Assembly (NCBI GenBank): GCA_036491115.1
Contig: DASXCQ010000043.1
Coordinates: forward strand, 62,001-126,000
Direction of reading: 5' to 3'
Length of the DNA: 64,000 nt
DNA from: DATEPR01 sp036491115
GTDB taxonomy: Bacteria > Actinomycetota > Actinomycetes > Mycobacteriales > Pseudonocardiaceae
Below, piece after piece: positions 17,523-25,766 of the stretch (positions are counted from its first letter, which is position 1; every line of letters starts with the position of its first letter). A program made the position numbers and the translations under genes. Below the pieces are notes generated by a model. The model did no database searches, was not told where the DNA came from, and saw only the letters and a list, made by a program, of their open reading frames with translations.

Positions 17523-18499
17523 CGGGCGGCCTCCGACACCAGGTGCACCTTCACCTGGTCACGGTCGGTCCGCACGATGTCGATGGCCTTGTCCGCCTCG
17601 GCCAGCGGCACCGTGGCGGTGACCAGCGGCGACAGGTCGACACCGGCGCGGGCCAGGAACCGCAGCGTCCTCGGCCACACGCCGGGCGAGCCGATGATGC
17701 CCCTGATCCGGAGTTCCTTGGACTGCACCAGGCCGAGCTTGGCCGGTGCCGACCCGCCGACGTCGATGCCGACGTTGACCAGCCGGCCACGGAAGCCGGC
17801 GATCTCCAGCGCCACCGCCATGGCGGCCGGCTCGCCGCTGGCCTCGATCACCACGTCGGCACCCCGGCCGTCGGTGTGTCGGTGCACGGCGTCGACGAAG
17901 CCGTCCTCGGTCGGGTCGAGGTGGACGTCGGCGCCCAGCCGGCCAGCCAGGACCGCCCGGTCCGGGTTGGGCTCGGCCACGATCACCCGCGCTCCTCTGC
18001 CGCGCGCCGCCGCGACCACCCCGAGCCCGATCGGGCCGGCGCCGAGCACGGCGACCGTGTCGCTGGCGTCCACGTCCCCGGCCCGCAGGATCGCGTGGTA
18101 GCCGCAGCTGAACGGCTCGACCAGCGCTCCCTGGGTCCACGTCATCGAGTCGGGCAGCCGGTGCAGCCATTCCGGCCGGGCGACGAAGAACTCCGCCGCC
18201 GCGCCGCTGATGCTGAACCCGAAGTGGTCCGAGCCGATGACGCACTCGCCGACCACCCGGTCACCGACCGACACGCCCGTCACGTCCCGACCGGCCGCCA
18301 CGATCTCGCCGGCCCACTCGTGGCCGGGGATCACCGGATACTCGAACGGGATGATGTAGCGGCCTGCCAGCAGCTCGATGTCCGAATGGCAGACGCCGAC
18401 CGCCCGTGCCGCCACCAGCACCTCGTCGGCCGCGATGTCCGGCACCGGCAGGTCGGCGACCTGCGCGGCCGCGCCGCCGACGAACCGCAGCGCCTTCAC
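17519..18499 (-). CDS. Alcohol dehydrogenase, MDR superfamily, without structural zinc lobe
   Basis: A 326-residue MDR protein. The catalytic zinc residues are in GVCHSDIELLAG and IPGHEWAGEIV, and the NAD(P) motif is GAGPIGLG. The usual four-cysteine structural zinc loop is absent: where it should be, the chain runs through ECVIGSDHFGFSISGAAAEF, so the protein is shorter than its two operon neighbours. The GTG start overlaps the M24 gene's stop (GTGA). Three MDR enzymes in a single operon suggest sequential or alternative alcohol oxidations of one substrate family. Confidence 0.85.
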   Translation of the reverse strand: MKALRFVGGAAAQVADLPVPDIAADEVLVAARAVGVCHSDIELLAGRYIIPFEYPVIPGHEWAGEIVAAGRDVTGVSVGDRVVGECVIGSDHFGFSISGAAAEFFVARPEWLHRLPDSMTWTQGALVEPFSCGYHAILRAGDVDASDTVAVLGAGPIGLGVVAAARGRGARVIVAEPNPDRAVLAGRLGADVHLDPTEDGFVDAVHRHTDGRGADVVIEASGEPAAMAVALEIAGFRGRLVNVGIDVGGSAPAKLGLVQSKELRIRGIIGSPGVWPRTLRFLARAGVDLSPLVTATVPLAEADKAIDIVRTDRDQVKVHLVSEAAR

Positions 18500-19866
18500 C
18501 GCGCCTCCCGGTTCAGGTGCGACTGCGTGTGCCGCAGCGTGGGCAGTTGGCCGGTGACCGTGTAGTAGCGCTGGCCCGCGACCAGCAGCTGTTCGGCCGG
18601 GAACTTGGTGATGACCTCGCAGCCGTCGTCGGTGACCACGAGTTCCTCCTCGATCCGGGCCGCGCCCAGCCCGTCGGCGGATGGCCAGTAGGTCTCCAGC
18701 GCGAACACCATGCCCTTCTCCAGCACCTCGGGATGGTCCAGCGAGACGAGCCGGGAGAAGATCGGCTTCTCCCAGATGGACAGGCCGACGCCATGGCCGT
18801 ACTGGAGGGCGAACGCTGCCTCCTCGTCCGGGAAGCCGAACTCCTGGGCGGTCGGCCAGACCGACACGATGTCCGCCGTGGTGGCACCCGGCCGCACCAG
18901 CGCGATCGACTCGTCCATGTAGTCGCGGCAACGGGTGTAGGCGTCGCGCTGCGCGGGTGACGCGCTGCCGACGGCGAACGTCCGGTAGTAGCAGGTGCGG
19001 TAGCCCAGATAGCTGTGCAGGATGTCGAAGAACGCCGGGTCGCCGGGCCGGATGATCCGGTCGGAGTAGACGTGCGGGTGGGGGGCGCAGCGTTCGCCGG
19101 AGATCGCGTTGACGCCCTCGACGAACTCCGAACCCATGTCGTAGAGGACTTTGCTGACCAGGCCGACGCACTCGTTCTCGCGCACGCCGGGCCGCAGGAA
19201 CTCGTACAGCGAGTCGTAGGCGGCGTCCACCATGGCGCACGCCTGGGTGAGCAGCGAGATCTCGGTGTCGGTCTTGATCCGCCTGGCCTCCAGGAACACC
19301 TGCTGGCCGTCCACCACGGTGATGCCCGCCGCCTGCAGCGCGGCCAGCACCGGCATCTCGATGACGTCGACGCCGACGGGCTGGCCGGCCAGCCCGTAGA
19401 GGTCCAGTTCGCGGCGGACCTTGCGGGCCACCTCGGCGGCGATGCCGGCGTCCGGGTGGAAAGCGCCACGCAGGGTGGAGATCCCGGCCCGCGCGCCGGA
19501 GGGGTTGCGGCTGCCGTTGGCGCCGTGGTGCGGCGCGTGCGGGTCCTCCGAGCCGGCGGCGGAGTAGTCCAGCCACGGCGAGAACAGCTGGTGGTGGCGG
19601 GCCGCGGAGCCGAAGTCCCAGACGATCGGCTCGCCGCCCCTGACCAGTAAGGAGAAGCGGATCAGCTTGTCGATCGCCCAGGTGCCGATGTGGGTGGCGG
19701 TCATGTAGCGGATGTTGGTGAAGTCGAAGGCGAGCACCGCGCCGAGTTCGGACTTGTCCAGTTGCTCGCGCAGCCGCCGCAGCCGGTCGTCGCGCAACCG
19801 GTCCAGGTCGACCCGCTGCTCCCAGTCCACGGCGTTCGTGCCGTACGTGGCGGTCGCGCTGCCCAT
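18496..19866 (-). CDS. M24 (pita-bread) family protein, creatinase/aminopeptidase P-like, altered metal site
   Basis: A 456-residue protein with an N-terminal creatinase domain (FDFTNIRYMT, IVWDFGSAARHH) and a C-terminal pita-bread domain. Of the five metal ligands of metallopeptidases, Asp281 (FFDI), His358 (YGHGVG), Glu391 (FALETYW) and Glu406 (RIEEE) are present, but the second Asp is replaced by Cys292 in GYRTCYYRT. It may therefore not be a classical di-metal Xaa-Pro peptidase; other M24 members act as creatinase, ectoine hydrolase or DMSP lyase. The ATG at 19866 follows the upstream dehydrogenase stop by 26 bp and has AGAAAGAGG in front. A paralogue with the same Cys lies at 45030-46283. 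Confidence 0.87.
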   Translation of the reverse strand: MGSATATYGTNAVDWEQRVDLDRLRDDRLRRLREQLDKSELGAVLAFDFTNIRYMTATHIGTWAIDKLIRFSLLVRGGEPIVWDFGSAARHHQLFSPWLDYSAAGSEDPHAPHHGANGSRNPSGARAGISTLRGAFHPDAGIAAEVARKVRRELDLYGLAGQPVGVDVIEMPVLAALQAAGITVVDGQQVFLEARRIKTDTEISLLTQACAMVDAAYDSLYEFLRPGVRENECVGLVSKVLYDMGSEFVEGVNAISGERCAPHPHVYSDRIIRPGDPAFFDILHSYLGYRTCYYRTFAVGSASPAQRDAYTRCRDYMDESIALVRPGATTADIVSVWPTAQEFGFPDEEAAFALQYGHGVGLSIWEKPIFSRLVSLDHPEVLEKGMVFALETYWPSADGLGAARIEEELVVTDDGCEVITKFPAEQLLVAGQRYYTVTGQLPTLRHTQSHLNREAR

Positions 19867-19892
19867 GATCGTGCCTCTTTCTGCCGTTGCGC

Positions 19893-20957
19893 CTAGTAAC
19901 CGACCTGGACCAGGACCTTCTGCGCGTCGCCGTCCGGGTCGAGCAGCCGGTCGAAACCCCTTGGGACGATGTCGTCGACCGGGATGACCTCGGTCAGCAC
20001 CTCCTGCACCGGATAGCGGCCGGTGCCGATCAGGGCGATGATCCGCGGGAAGTCGTACACCGGGTAACACCACGTGCCGACCAGCGAGAGGTCCTTGTTG
20101 GACAGTGCCATCGGGTCGATCGTCGCCGGCCGCACATGTAGCCCGACCTGGGTGGCCGTGCCGTGAGCGCGCAGGCTGTCCAGGGCCGTGGTCAGGCCGC
20201 CCTGGGAGCCGGAGCACTCGGCGGCCACGTCGGCGCCGATGCCGCCGGTCAGGTCCCGTACGGCGTCGGGCACCTGGTCGGTGAGCGGGTCGAGGACGGT
20301 GGCCACGCCGAACGCCTCGACCAGTGCCCTGCGCTTCGGGTTCGGCTCGCTGACGATCACCCTCGCGGCACCGGCCGCGTGCGCGTACAGCGCGGCCAGG
20401 GCGCCGATCGGGCCCGCTCCGGTGATCAGGATCGTGTCGCCCGGCCGCAGGCCGGTGCGGTCGACCCCGTACGCGGCGACGGCGGCCGGTTCGACCAGCG
20501 CGCCCTGGACGTCGCTGACCTGTTCGGGCAGCCTGCTGACCTGGTAGGCCGGCACGACGACCTGTTCGCTGATGCCGCCGCCCTGCCAGCTCAGGCCGGT
20601 GCACGCCATCGTGGCGCACAGGTGGTTGAGACCCCGCCGGCAGTAGTAGCACTGTCCGCAGTAGACCAGCGGCATCACCGCGACGCGGTCGCCCACGGCC
20701 ACGTCGGTGACGCCGTCGCCGACCTCCAGCACCTGGCCGGCGAACTCGTGGCCGAGGATCTGCGGGACACAGGCACCGGACAGCGGGTGCGGGGTGGTGG
20801 GGATGACGATCGGGCCCGCCGCGTACTCGTGCAGGTCCGTGCCGCAGATGCCGCACACGGACGGCCGCAGGCGCACCTGGCCCGGTCCGACCCGACCGGG
20901 CTCCGCCACCTCCTCGACCCGAATGTCGTGCTTGCTGTGGTAGACGGCGGCGCGCAT
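19893..20957 (-). CDS. Zinc-dependent alcohol dehydrogenase, (R,R)-butanediol dehydrogenase-like
   Basis: A 354-residue MDR dehydrogenase and first gene of the five-gene operon. Catalytic zinc: VCGICGTDLHEY and LGHEFAG; structural zinc: CGQCYYCRRGLNHLC; NAD(P) motif: GAGPIG. The long insertion IVIPTTPHPLSGACVPQ before the GHE motif is characteristic of butanediol/threonine dehydrogenase-like members. The ATG at 20957 has GGGAG and GAGG upstream; a GTG at 20993 is in frame but lies in a CTGTTCA element. It is divergent from the semialdehyde dehydrogenase gene and probably shares its regulation. Confidence 0.88.
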   Translation of the reverse strand: MRAAVYHSKHDIRVEEVAEPGRVGPGQVRLRPSVCGICGTDLHEYAAGPIVIPTTPHPLSGACVPQILGHEFAGQVLEVGDGVTDVAVGDRVAVMPLVYCGQCYYCRRGLNHLCATMACTGLSWQGGGISEQVVVPAYQVSRLPEQVSDVQGALVEPAAVAAYGVDRTGLRPGDTILITGAGPIGALAALYAHAAGAARVIVSEPNPKRRALVEAFGVATVLDPLTDQVPDAVRDLTGGIGADVAAECSGSQGGLTTALDSLRAHGTATQVGLHVRPATIDPMALSNKDLSLVGTWCYPVYDFPRIIALIGTGRYPVQEVLTEVIPVDDIVPRGFDRLLDPDGDAQKVLVQVGY

Positions 20958-20990
20958 CCTCAACTCCCGTGGGTGGCCGGCGGCGTTCGC

Positions 20991-21026
20991 CACTGTTCAA
21001 CGCGGGTGTACAGCGATAGTGAACTG
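20991..21026. promoter_or_regulatory. two inverted CTGTTCA-type elements in the divergent promoter region
   Basis: CACTGTTCAA (20991-21000) and, inverted, AGTGAACTG (21018-21026) lie between the divergent alcohol dehydrogenase and semialdehyde dehydrogenase genes. Similar elements occur at 21125-21136 and twice in the spacer before the XRE-cupin gene, so they are candidate binding sites of that regulator. I inferred this from repetition; no site of this regulator is known to me. Confidence 0.5.
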
Positions 21027-21105
21027 CTCGATGACCCCGCAGTCAACGGCTGGCCGGAAATTCATGGCCGGACGGGGACATACCGCTGGTCACCGCTGGG
21101 AACTC

Positions 21106-21136
21106 TTGACGTGACGGTCCACCCGACTGTTCACTG
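21106..21136 (+). promoter_or_regulatory. candidate promoter with overlapping CTGTTCA element for the semialdehyde dehydrogenase gene
   Basis: TTGACG at 21106-21111 could be a -35 box; 16 bp downstream lies GACTGTTCACTG (21125-21136), which contains the CTGTTCA core and would cover the -10 position. A protein bound there would block transcription of the gene starting at 21162. Confidence 0.4.
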
Positions 21137-21161
21137 CGACGAAACGAAGGAGCATCGACCG

Positions 21162-22535
21162 ATGGCGATCGCCACGATCAACCCCGCGACCGGCGAGACC
21201 GTGCGCACCTTCCCGGCCCTGGACGACGCGCAGATCGAGACCGCGCTCGCCGCCGCGAACGCCGCGCGGGAGTACCGCACGACCACGTTCGCCCAGCGTG
21301 CCGCCTGGCTGCGCCGGGCGGCCGACCTGCTGGACGCCGAAGCCGACGCCACGGCCGCGATGATGACGCTAGAGATGGGCAAGACCCTGGCGGCCGCCGC
21401 GGCCGAGGTGCACAAGTGCGCGACGGCGTGCCGGTACTACGCGGACAACGCGGAGTCGATGCTGGCCGACGAGCCCGCCGACGCGGACGCGGTCGGCGCG
21501 CGCCGGGCGTATGCGATCTACCAGCCGCTCGGCGTGGTGCTGGCGATCATGCCGTGGAACTTCCCGCTGTGGCAGGCCGTCCGGTTCATCGCGCCGGCGA
21601 TGATGGCCGGCAACGTCGGTCTGCTCAAGCACGCGTCCAACGTGCCGCAGTGCGCGCTCTACCTGGCCGACGTGCTGGCCAGGGCCGGTTTCCCGGCGGG
21701 CGTGTTCCAGACGCTGCTGATCGGCTCCGGTCAGGTCGAGCGGGTGCTGCGCGACCCGAGGGTGGCGGCGGCGACGCTCACCGGCAGTGAGCCTGCCGGC
21801 CGGTCGGTCGGCGGCGTGGCGGGTGCCGAGCTGAAGAAGGTCGTGCTGGAGCTGGGTGGCTCCGACCCTTTCCTGGTGCTGCCCTCGGCCGACCTGGACC
21901 GCGCCGCGAAGGTGGCGACCACGGCCCGCGTGCAGAACAACGGCCAGAGCTGCATCGCGGCGAAGCGGTTCATCGTGCACGCCGACGTGTACGACCGGTT
22001 CGCCGAGGCGTTCGTGACCCGGATGAGTTCGCTCGTGGTCGGGGATCCCACCGACGAGCGGACCGACGTCGGCCCACTGTCCACCGAGCAGAGCCGGGCC
22101 GACCTGGAGACGTTGGTCGACGACGCGGTCAAGCTGGGCGCCACCGTGTTGTGCGGCGGTGCGCGGCTGGACGGGCCGGGCTGGTTCTACCCGCCGACCG
22201 TGATCACCGGCATCACACAGGACATGCGCCTGTACACCGAGGAGGCGTTCGGGCCGGTAGCCGCGATGTACCGGGTCGAGTCGCTGGACGAGGCGTTGGC
22301 GATCGCCAACGCGACCACGTTCGGGCTGGGTGCCAACGCGTGGACCACCGACCCCGGCGAGCAGCAGCGCTGCGCGCGCGAACTGGAGTCCGGCGCGGTG
22401 TTCGTCAACGGCATGACCACGTCGTATCCGCAGCTCCCGTTCGGCGGCATCAAGAACAGCGGCCACGGCAGGGAGCTGTCCGCACACGGCATCCGCGAGT
22501 TCTGCAACCTCAAGACCGTCTGGATCGGTGACTGA
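21162..22535 (+). CDS. NAD(P)-dependent succinate-semialdehyde dehydrogenase-like ALDH (short, Sad/GabD1 type)
   Basis: A 457-residue aldehyde dehydrogenase, the same short length as mycobacterial GabD1 and E. coli Sad. The active-site Cys is in NNGQSCIAAKRF, the catalytic Glu in LELGGSDPF, and the coenzyme-binding stretch in MPWNFPLWQ. Family members oxidise succinate semialdehyde and similar omega-carboxy aldehydes to acids. ATG at 21162 with GAAGGAG upstream. It is 11 bp ahead of the EboE-like gene and divergent from the M24/alcohol dehydrogenase operon, so it likely provides the last oxidation of that pathway. Confidence 0.9.
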   Translation: MAIATINPATGETVRTFPALDDAQIETALAAANAAREYRTTTFAQRAAWLRRAADLLDAEADATAAMMTLEMGKTLAAAAAEVHKCATACRYYADNAESMLADEPADADAVGARRAYAIYQPLGVVLAIMPWNFPLWQAVRFIAPAMMAGNVGLLKHASNVPQCALYLADVLARAGFPAGVFQTLLIGSGQVERVLRDPRVAAATLTGSEPAGRSVGGVAGAELKKVVLELGGSDPFLVLPSADLDRAAKVATTARVQNNGQSCIAAKRFIVHADVYDRFAEAFVTRMSSLVVGDPTDERTDVGPLSTEQSRADLETLVDDAVKLGATVLCGGARLDGPGWFYPPTVITGITQDMRLYTEEAFGPVAAMYRVESLDEALAIANATTFGLGANAWTTDPGEQQRCARELESGAVFVNGMTTSYPQLPFGGIKNSGHGRELSAHGIREFCNLKTVWIGD

Positions 22536-22546
22536 CAAGGAGTCCC

Positions 22547-23761
22547 ATGTTTCTCGGCGACCGTCTCGGCCACCTGTCCTACTCCACCCTCGTGCACCCC
22601 GGCGACGACTGGGACCAGATGAACGCCAGTCTCGCCACCTACCTGCCCGAGGTGAAGCGGCGGGTGTGCCCGGACGGGCCGTTCGGCGTGTCGCTGCGCC
22701 TGTCCGGTTCGTCCGCGGCCCGGTTGGCCGGCTCGCCTGCCGACCGGGACCGGCTGCGCGGGTTCCTGGCCGCCGAGGACCTGTACGTGTACACGGTGAA
22801 CGCGTTCCCGCAGGGCTCGTTCAAGGGCGGTCCGGTGATGGAGCGGGTGTACGAACCGGACTGGACGTCCGAGTCGCGGGTCGAGTACACGACCCGCGTC
22901 GCGGACGTGCTGGCCGACATCACCGGACCGGACGTCGAGCCCACCATCCAGACGATGCCGCTGGCGTTCCGGCCCAACGTCGCCGACGAGTCCTATGTGG
23001 ATCTGTTCACGCACAACGTGTTACGGGTGGTGGCCCACCTGGTGGACGTGGAGCGGCGGACCGGTCGGCGGGTGAAGCTGGCCATCGAACCGGAGCCGTT
23101 CTGCTACCTGGAGCTGATCGAGGAGGCGGTGGCGTACTTCCGCACCCGCCTCTACTCGCTGCGGGGCGCGTCGGATCTGGCCCGGCTGGCGGGTATCCCG
23201 CTGGCCGAGGCGTACGGGGCACTGCGCCGCTACCTGGGTGTCGTGCTGGACATCGGGCACCAGTCCGTGGAGTTCGACGACATGCCGGCGTCGCTGGCGC
23301 TGCTCGCCGAGCACGGCGTGCCGATCTTCAAGCTCCAGGCGGCGGCCGCGTTGTGGGTGCCCGAGGTGACCGACGACAGCGTGCGCGAGTTGGAGCGGTT
23401 CACCGAGACGATCTACCTCAGCCAGACGTCGGAGTTGCGCGAGGGCAAGGTCACCTCGTTCCTCAACCTGTCCGACGCCATCGCGGCGTGGCGGGCCTCG
23501 CCCGGCGGGCGGCGTGAGTGGCGGACGCATTTCCATGTGCCGGTGTTCCTGGACGATCTCGGACCGTTCCGCACTACGCGGTTCGCTATCGAGCAGGCGC
23601 TGGACGCGCACCTCGCCCAACCCCAGTCCACCCACCTGGAGATCGAGACCTACACGTGGGACGTGCTGCCCAGTCACCTGAAGGCCGGTGACATCACCGA
23701 CTACGTGGTCCGGGAACTGGAGTGGGTCATGGGTCGGCTGCTCAGTCCCGTGGCGGGATGA
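22547..23761 (+). CDS. EboE-like metabolite traffic protein (TIM-barrel)
   Basis: A 404-residue protein with the hallmarks of EboE: LSYSTLVHPGDDW near the N-terminus, GVSLRLSG, YTVNAFPQGSFKGG and VYEPDWTS, then a TIM-barrel core with acidic residues (KLAIEPEPFCYL, LDIGHQSVEF) and a C-terminal HFHVPVFL segment. In bacteria eboA-F clusters are thought to move or mature a cytosolic metabolite; the chemistry is unknown. Here it stands alone, cotranscribed with the semialdehyde dehydrogenase. Its last 20 bp overlap the convergent reductase gene. Confidence 0.82.
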   Translation: MFLGDRLGHLSYSTLVHPGDDWDQMNASLATYLPEVKRRVCPDGPFGVSLRLSGSSAARLAGSPADRDRLRGFLAAEDLYVYTVNAFPQGSFKGGPVMERVYEPDWTSESRVEYTTRVADVLADITGPDVEPTIQTMPLAFRPNVADESYVDLFTHNVLRVVAHLVDVERRTGRRVKLAIEPEPFCYLELIEEAVAYFRTRLYSLRGASDLARLAGIPLAEAYGALRRYLGVVLDIGHQSVEFDDMPASLALLAEHGVPIFKLQAAAALWVPEVTDDSVRELERFTETIYLSQTSELREGKVTSFLNLSDAIAAWRASPGGRREWRTHFHVPVFLDDLGPFRTTRFAIEQALDAHLAQPQSTHLEIETYTWDVLPSHLKAGDITDYVVRELEWVMGRLLSPVAG

Positions 23762-24815
23762 TCTTGTCGTCCCGCAGGCGGTCGAACAGGTCGAGGAACG
23801 ACCGGCGCGTGTCCCGGAAGCCGGTGAAGCCGTGAGTCCGGCTCTTGGTCATGTCGGCGAAGGTCTCGGTCTGCCGGCCGAGGTCGCCGTCGGTGTGCCA
23901 CCAGGAGGCCAGCCGGTCCAGGTCGTCGCGGGCCAGGCCGTGCCGTGCCACGATCCGCTGCCAGGTCGGGCCCGCGCCCGCGAACCGTTCGGCCAGCGGC
24001 TGGGCGTGGCCGGGATAGGGCGCGACCGGCACGCCGAGGCCGTCGGCCACCACCGGCCACAACTGGCGCCAGCGGAACACGTCGCCGTTCACCGTGTTGA
24101 ACGCCTCGTTGACCGCGTTGGGGCTGGTGGCCGCCCAGGCCAGTTGGTCGGCGAGGAGCGTAGCATCGGTGAGGTCGGTGACGCCGTCGTACTGCTGCGG
24201 CGAGCCGGGGAACACGAACGGCTCGCCGGTCTCCCGGCACAGCGCGCCGTACAGCGCCAAGGTGATGCCCATGTTCATGGCGTTGCCCAGCGCCCAGCCG
24301 ATCATGGTGTGCGGGCGGTGCACCGACCAGGTGAAGCCGCCGCGTGCAGCGGCATCGAACAGCACGTCCTCCTGGTCGTAGTAGAAGTTCTGGTTGGCCA
24401 GCCGGGGCTGGTCCTCGCGGAACGGGGTCTCCATGGGCGTGCTGGCGTATGCCTCGAACGGGCCGAGGTAGTGCTTCAGGCCGGTGACCAGCGCGACGTG
24501 CCGGACTTCCTGGTCGATCAGCGGATCCAGCACGTTGTGCAGCATCGCCGAGTTGACCACGCGGTTCTCCGCCTCGGTCGGCCGGCGCTGCCAGGTGCAG
24601 AAGAACACGTGGGTCGGCCGGACGTCGGCCAGTGCGGCGGTGGTGCCCTCGGCGTCCAGCAGGTCGGCGGCGACCGGCGTGACGCCCTGGTCCACCGGCG
24701 AACCGCCGCGGGACAACCCGTGGACCTGCCAGCCATCCTCGACCAGCCGGCGGGCGGTGTTGTTGCCCGAGATGCCGGTGACGCCGACGACGAGCGCGCG
24801 ATTGCCGTCCACCAC
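23742..24815 (-). CDS. PRISE-type SDR reductase (progesterone 5-beta-reductase/iridoid synthase-like)
   Basis: A 357-residue extended SDR. The N-terminal NADP motif is GVTGISGNN, and the PRISE catalytic residues are visible: Lys in TGLKHYLGPFE and Tyr in NQNFYYDQEDVLF, followed by the family motif SVHRPHTMIGWALGNAMN. PRISE enzymes reduce activated C=C double bonds of enones; bacterial members have broad enone specificity. GTG at 24815 has GAGAGGAG in front. It is divergent from the XRE-cupin gene, and the spacer contains two CTGTTCA elements. Confidence 0.87.
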   Translation of the reverse strand: MVDGNRALVVGVTGISGNNTARRLVEDGWQVHGLSRGGSPVDQGVTPVAADLLDAEGTTAALADVRPTHVFFCTWQRRPTEAENRVVNSAMLHNVLDPLIDQEVRHVALVTGLKHYLGPFEAYASTPMETPFREDQPRLANQNFYYDQEDVLFDAAARGGFTWSVHRPHTMIGWALGNAMNMGITLALYGALCRETGEPFVFPGSPQQYDGVTDLTDATLLADQLAWAATSPNAVNEAFNTVNGDVFRWRQLWPVVADGLGVPVAPYPGHAQPLAERFAGAGPTWQRIVARHGLARDDLDRLASWWHTDGDLGRQTETFADMTKSRTHGFTGFRDTRRSFLDLFDRLRDDKIIPPRD

Positions 24816-24876
24816 GGTGGGTCTCCTCTCGTCCGGTGGCAGCAGCCTGGACGAGAGGTCGATCACTGTCAAGTAG

Positions 24877-24942
24877 CACTGAACAGCACGTGCGGGACCT
24901 GGCGGTTTTTTCTCCAGCGTCGTTCGAATACGCTGAACAGTG
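24877..24942. promoter_or_regulatory. two CTGTTCA-type elements between the PRISE reductase and XRE-cupin genes
   Basis: CACTGAACAGCAC (24877-24889) and GCTGAACAGTG (24932-24942) both carry TGAACAG, the reverse complement of CTGTTCA, in the 176-bp divergent spacer. A TTGACA hexamer for the minus-strand gene directly follows the first element. The arrangement fits autoregulation by the XRE-cupin protein. Confidence 0.5.
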
Positions 24943-24991
24943 GGGTCACGTCCCCCGAACGTGCCAAACGATCCTGAGCTGAGGTGCATTC

Positions 24992-25726
24992 GTGACGGCG
25001 AGAAGCGGTTCCCCGGCGGCGACGCCCGGTGTGTCGCGACGAGGGCGGTCGACCGGTGACGGTGAGGTGCCGGTCCCGGCCGACCGCAGGGACGCGATCA
25101 TGAGTGTGGGTGCCAAGCTGCGGGAGCGACGGCTGGCGGCGGGGGTGTCGCTGCGCCAGTTCGCCCGGGATCTCGGTGTGTCGCCGTCGCTGGTGTCGCA
25201 GATCGAGAACGGCAAGTCGCAGCCGTCGGTCGCGACGCTGTACATGATCTGCAGCCGGCTGGACGTGTCGATCGACGAACTGTTCAGCAACGCTGGTGAC
25301 CCGCCCCCCGTCGCCGAGACCGACACCCACACGTTCCGTGGCGCCCTGGCCGCGTTGAACGAACCGCAGCAGCGCGGCACGAGCCCGGTGGTGGAGCCCC
25401 GCCAGCGGCGGCGCCTGGTGCTGGACTCGGGCGTGACCTGGGAGCAGCTGTCGGCGGCGCACGGCTCGGCGGTCGACTTCCTGCTGGTCCGCTACGAGGT
25501 CGGCGGCAGTTCCGTACCCGGCGAGCACCTGACCCGCCACTCCGGCATCGAGTACGGCTACATCATCAGCGGCACCCTGGACGTCTCGCTGGGCTTCGAG
25601 ACCTACCGCATCGGCCCCGGCGACGCCATCTCCTTCGACTCCGCGACCCCGCACCGCCTGACCAACAACGGCGACGTCCCGGTCGAGGCCATCTGGTTCG
25701 TCCACGGCCGCAACCACGAGGTCTGA
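24992..25726 (+). CDS. XRE-family transcriptional regulator with C-terminal cupin
   Basis: A 244-codon protein with an unusual basic N-terminal extension, then an XRE helix-turn-helix (LRERRLAAGVSLRQFARDLG, then SPSLVSQIENGKSQPS) and a C-terminal cupin (GEHLTRHSGIEYGYIISGTL, GPGDAISFDSATPHRL). The His residues of the cupin could bind a metal or small acid, so the protein senses a pathway metabolite. GTG at 24992 or ATG at 25100 may be the true start; the second begins at the DNA-binding domain. It is the likely repressor of the 15.6-24.8 kb genes, where CTGTTCA elements recur. Confidence 0.88.
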   Translation: MTARSGSPAATPGVSRRGRSTGDGEVPVPADRRDAIMSVGAKLRERRLAAGVSLRQFARDLGVSPSLVSQIENGKSQPSVATLYMICSRLDVSIDELFSNAGDPPPVAETDTHTFRGALAALNEPQQRGTSPVVEPRQRRRLVLDSGVTWEQLSAAHGSAVDFLLVRYEVGGSSVPGEHLTRHSGIEYGYIISGTLDVSLGFETYRIGPGDAISFDSATPHRLTNNGDVPVEAIWFVHGRNHEV

Positions 25727-25766
25727 CCCGCGGCCGCGGCCGGCGCGGTGGCATCCTGGCTGATCG

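Noticed and set aside
18496..19866. Calling the M24 protein a DMSP lyase (DddP)
   Set aside because: There is resemblance in the N-terminal NIRY and WD motifs, but the metal ligand pattern differs and no DMS-related genes are present.
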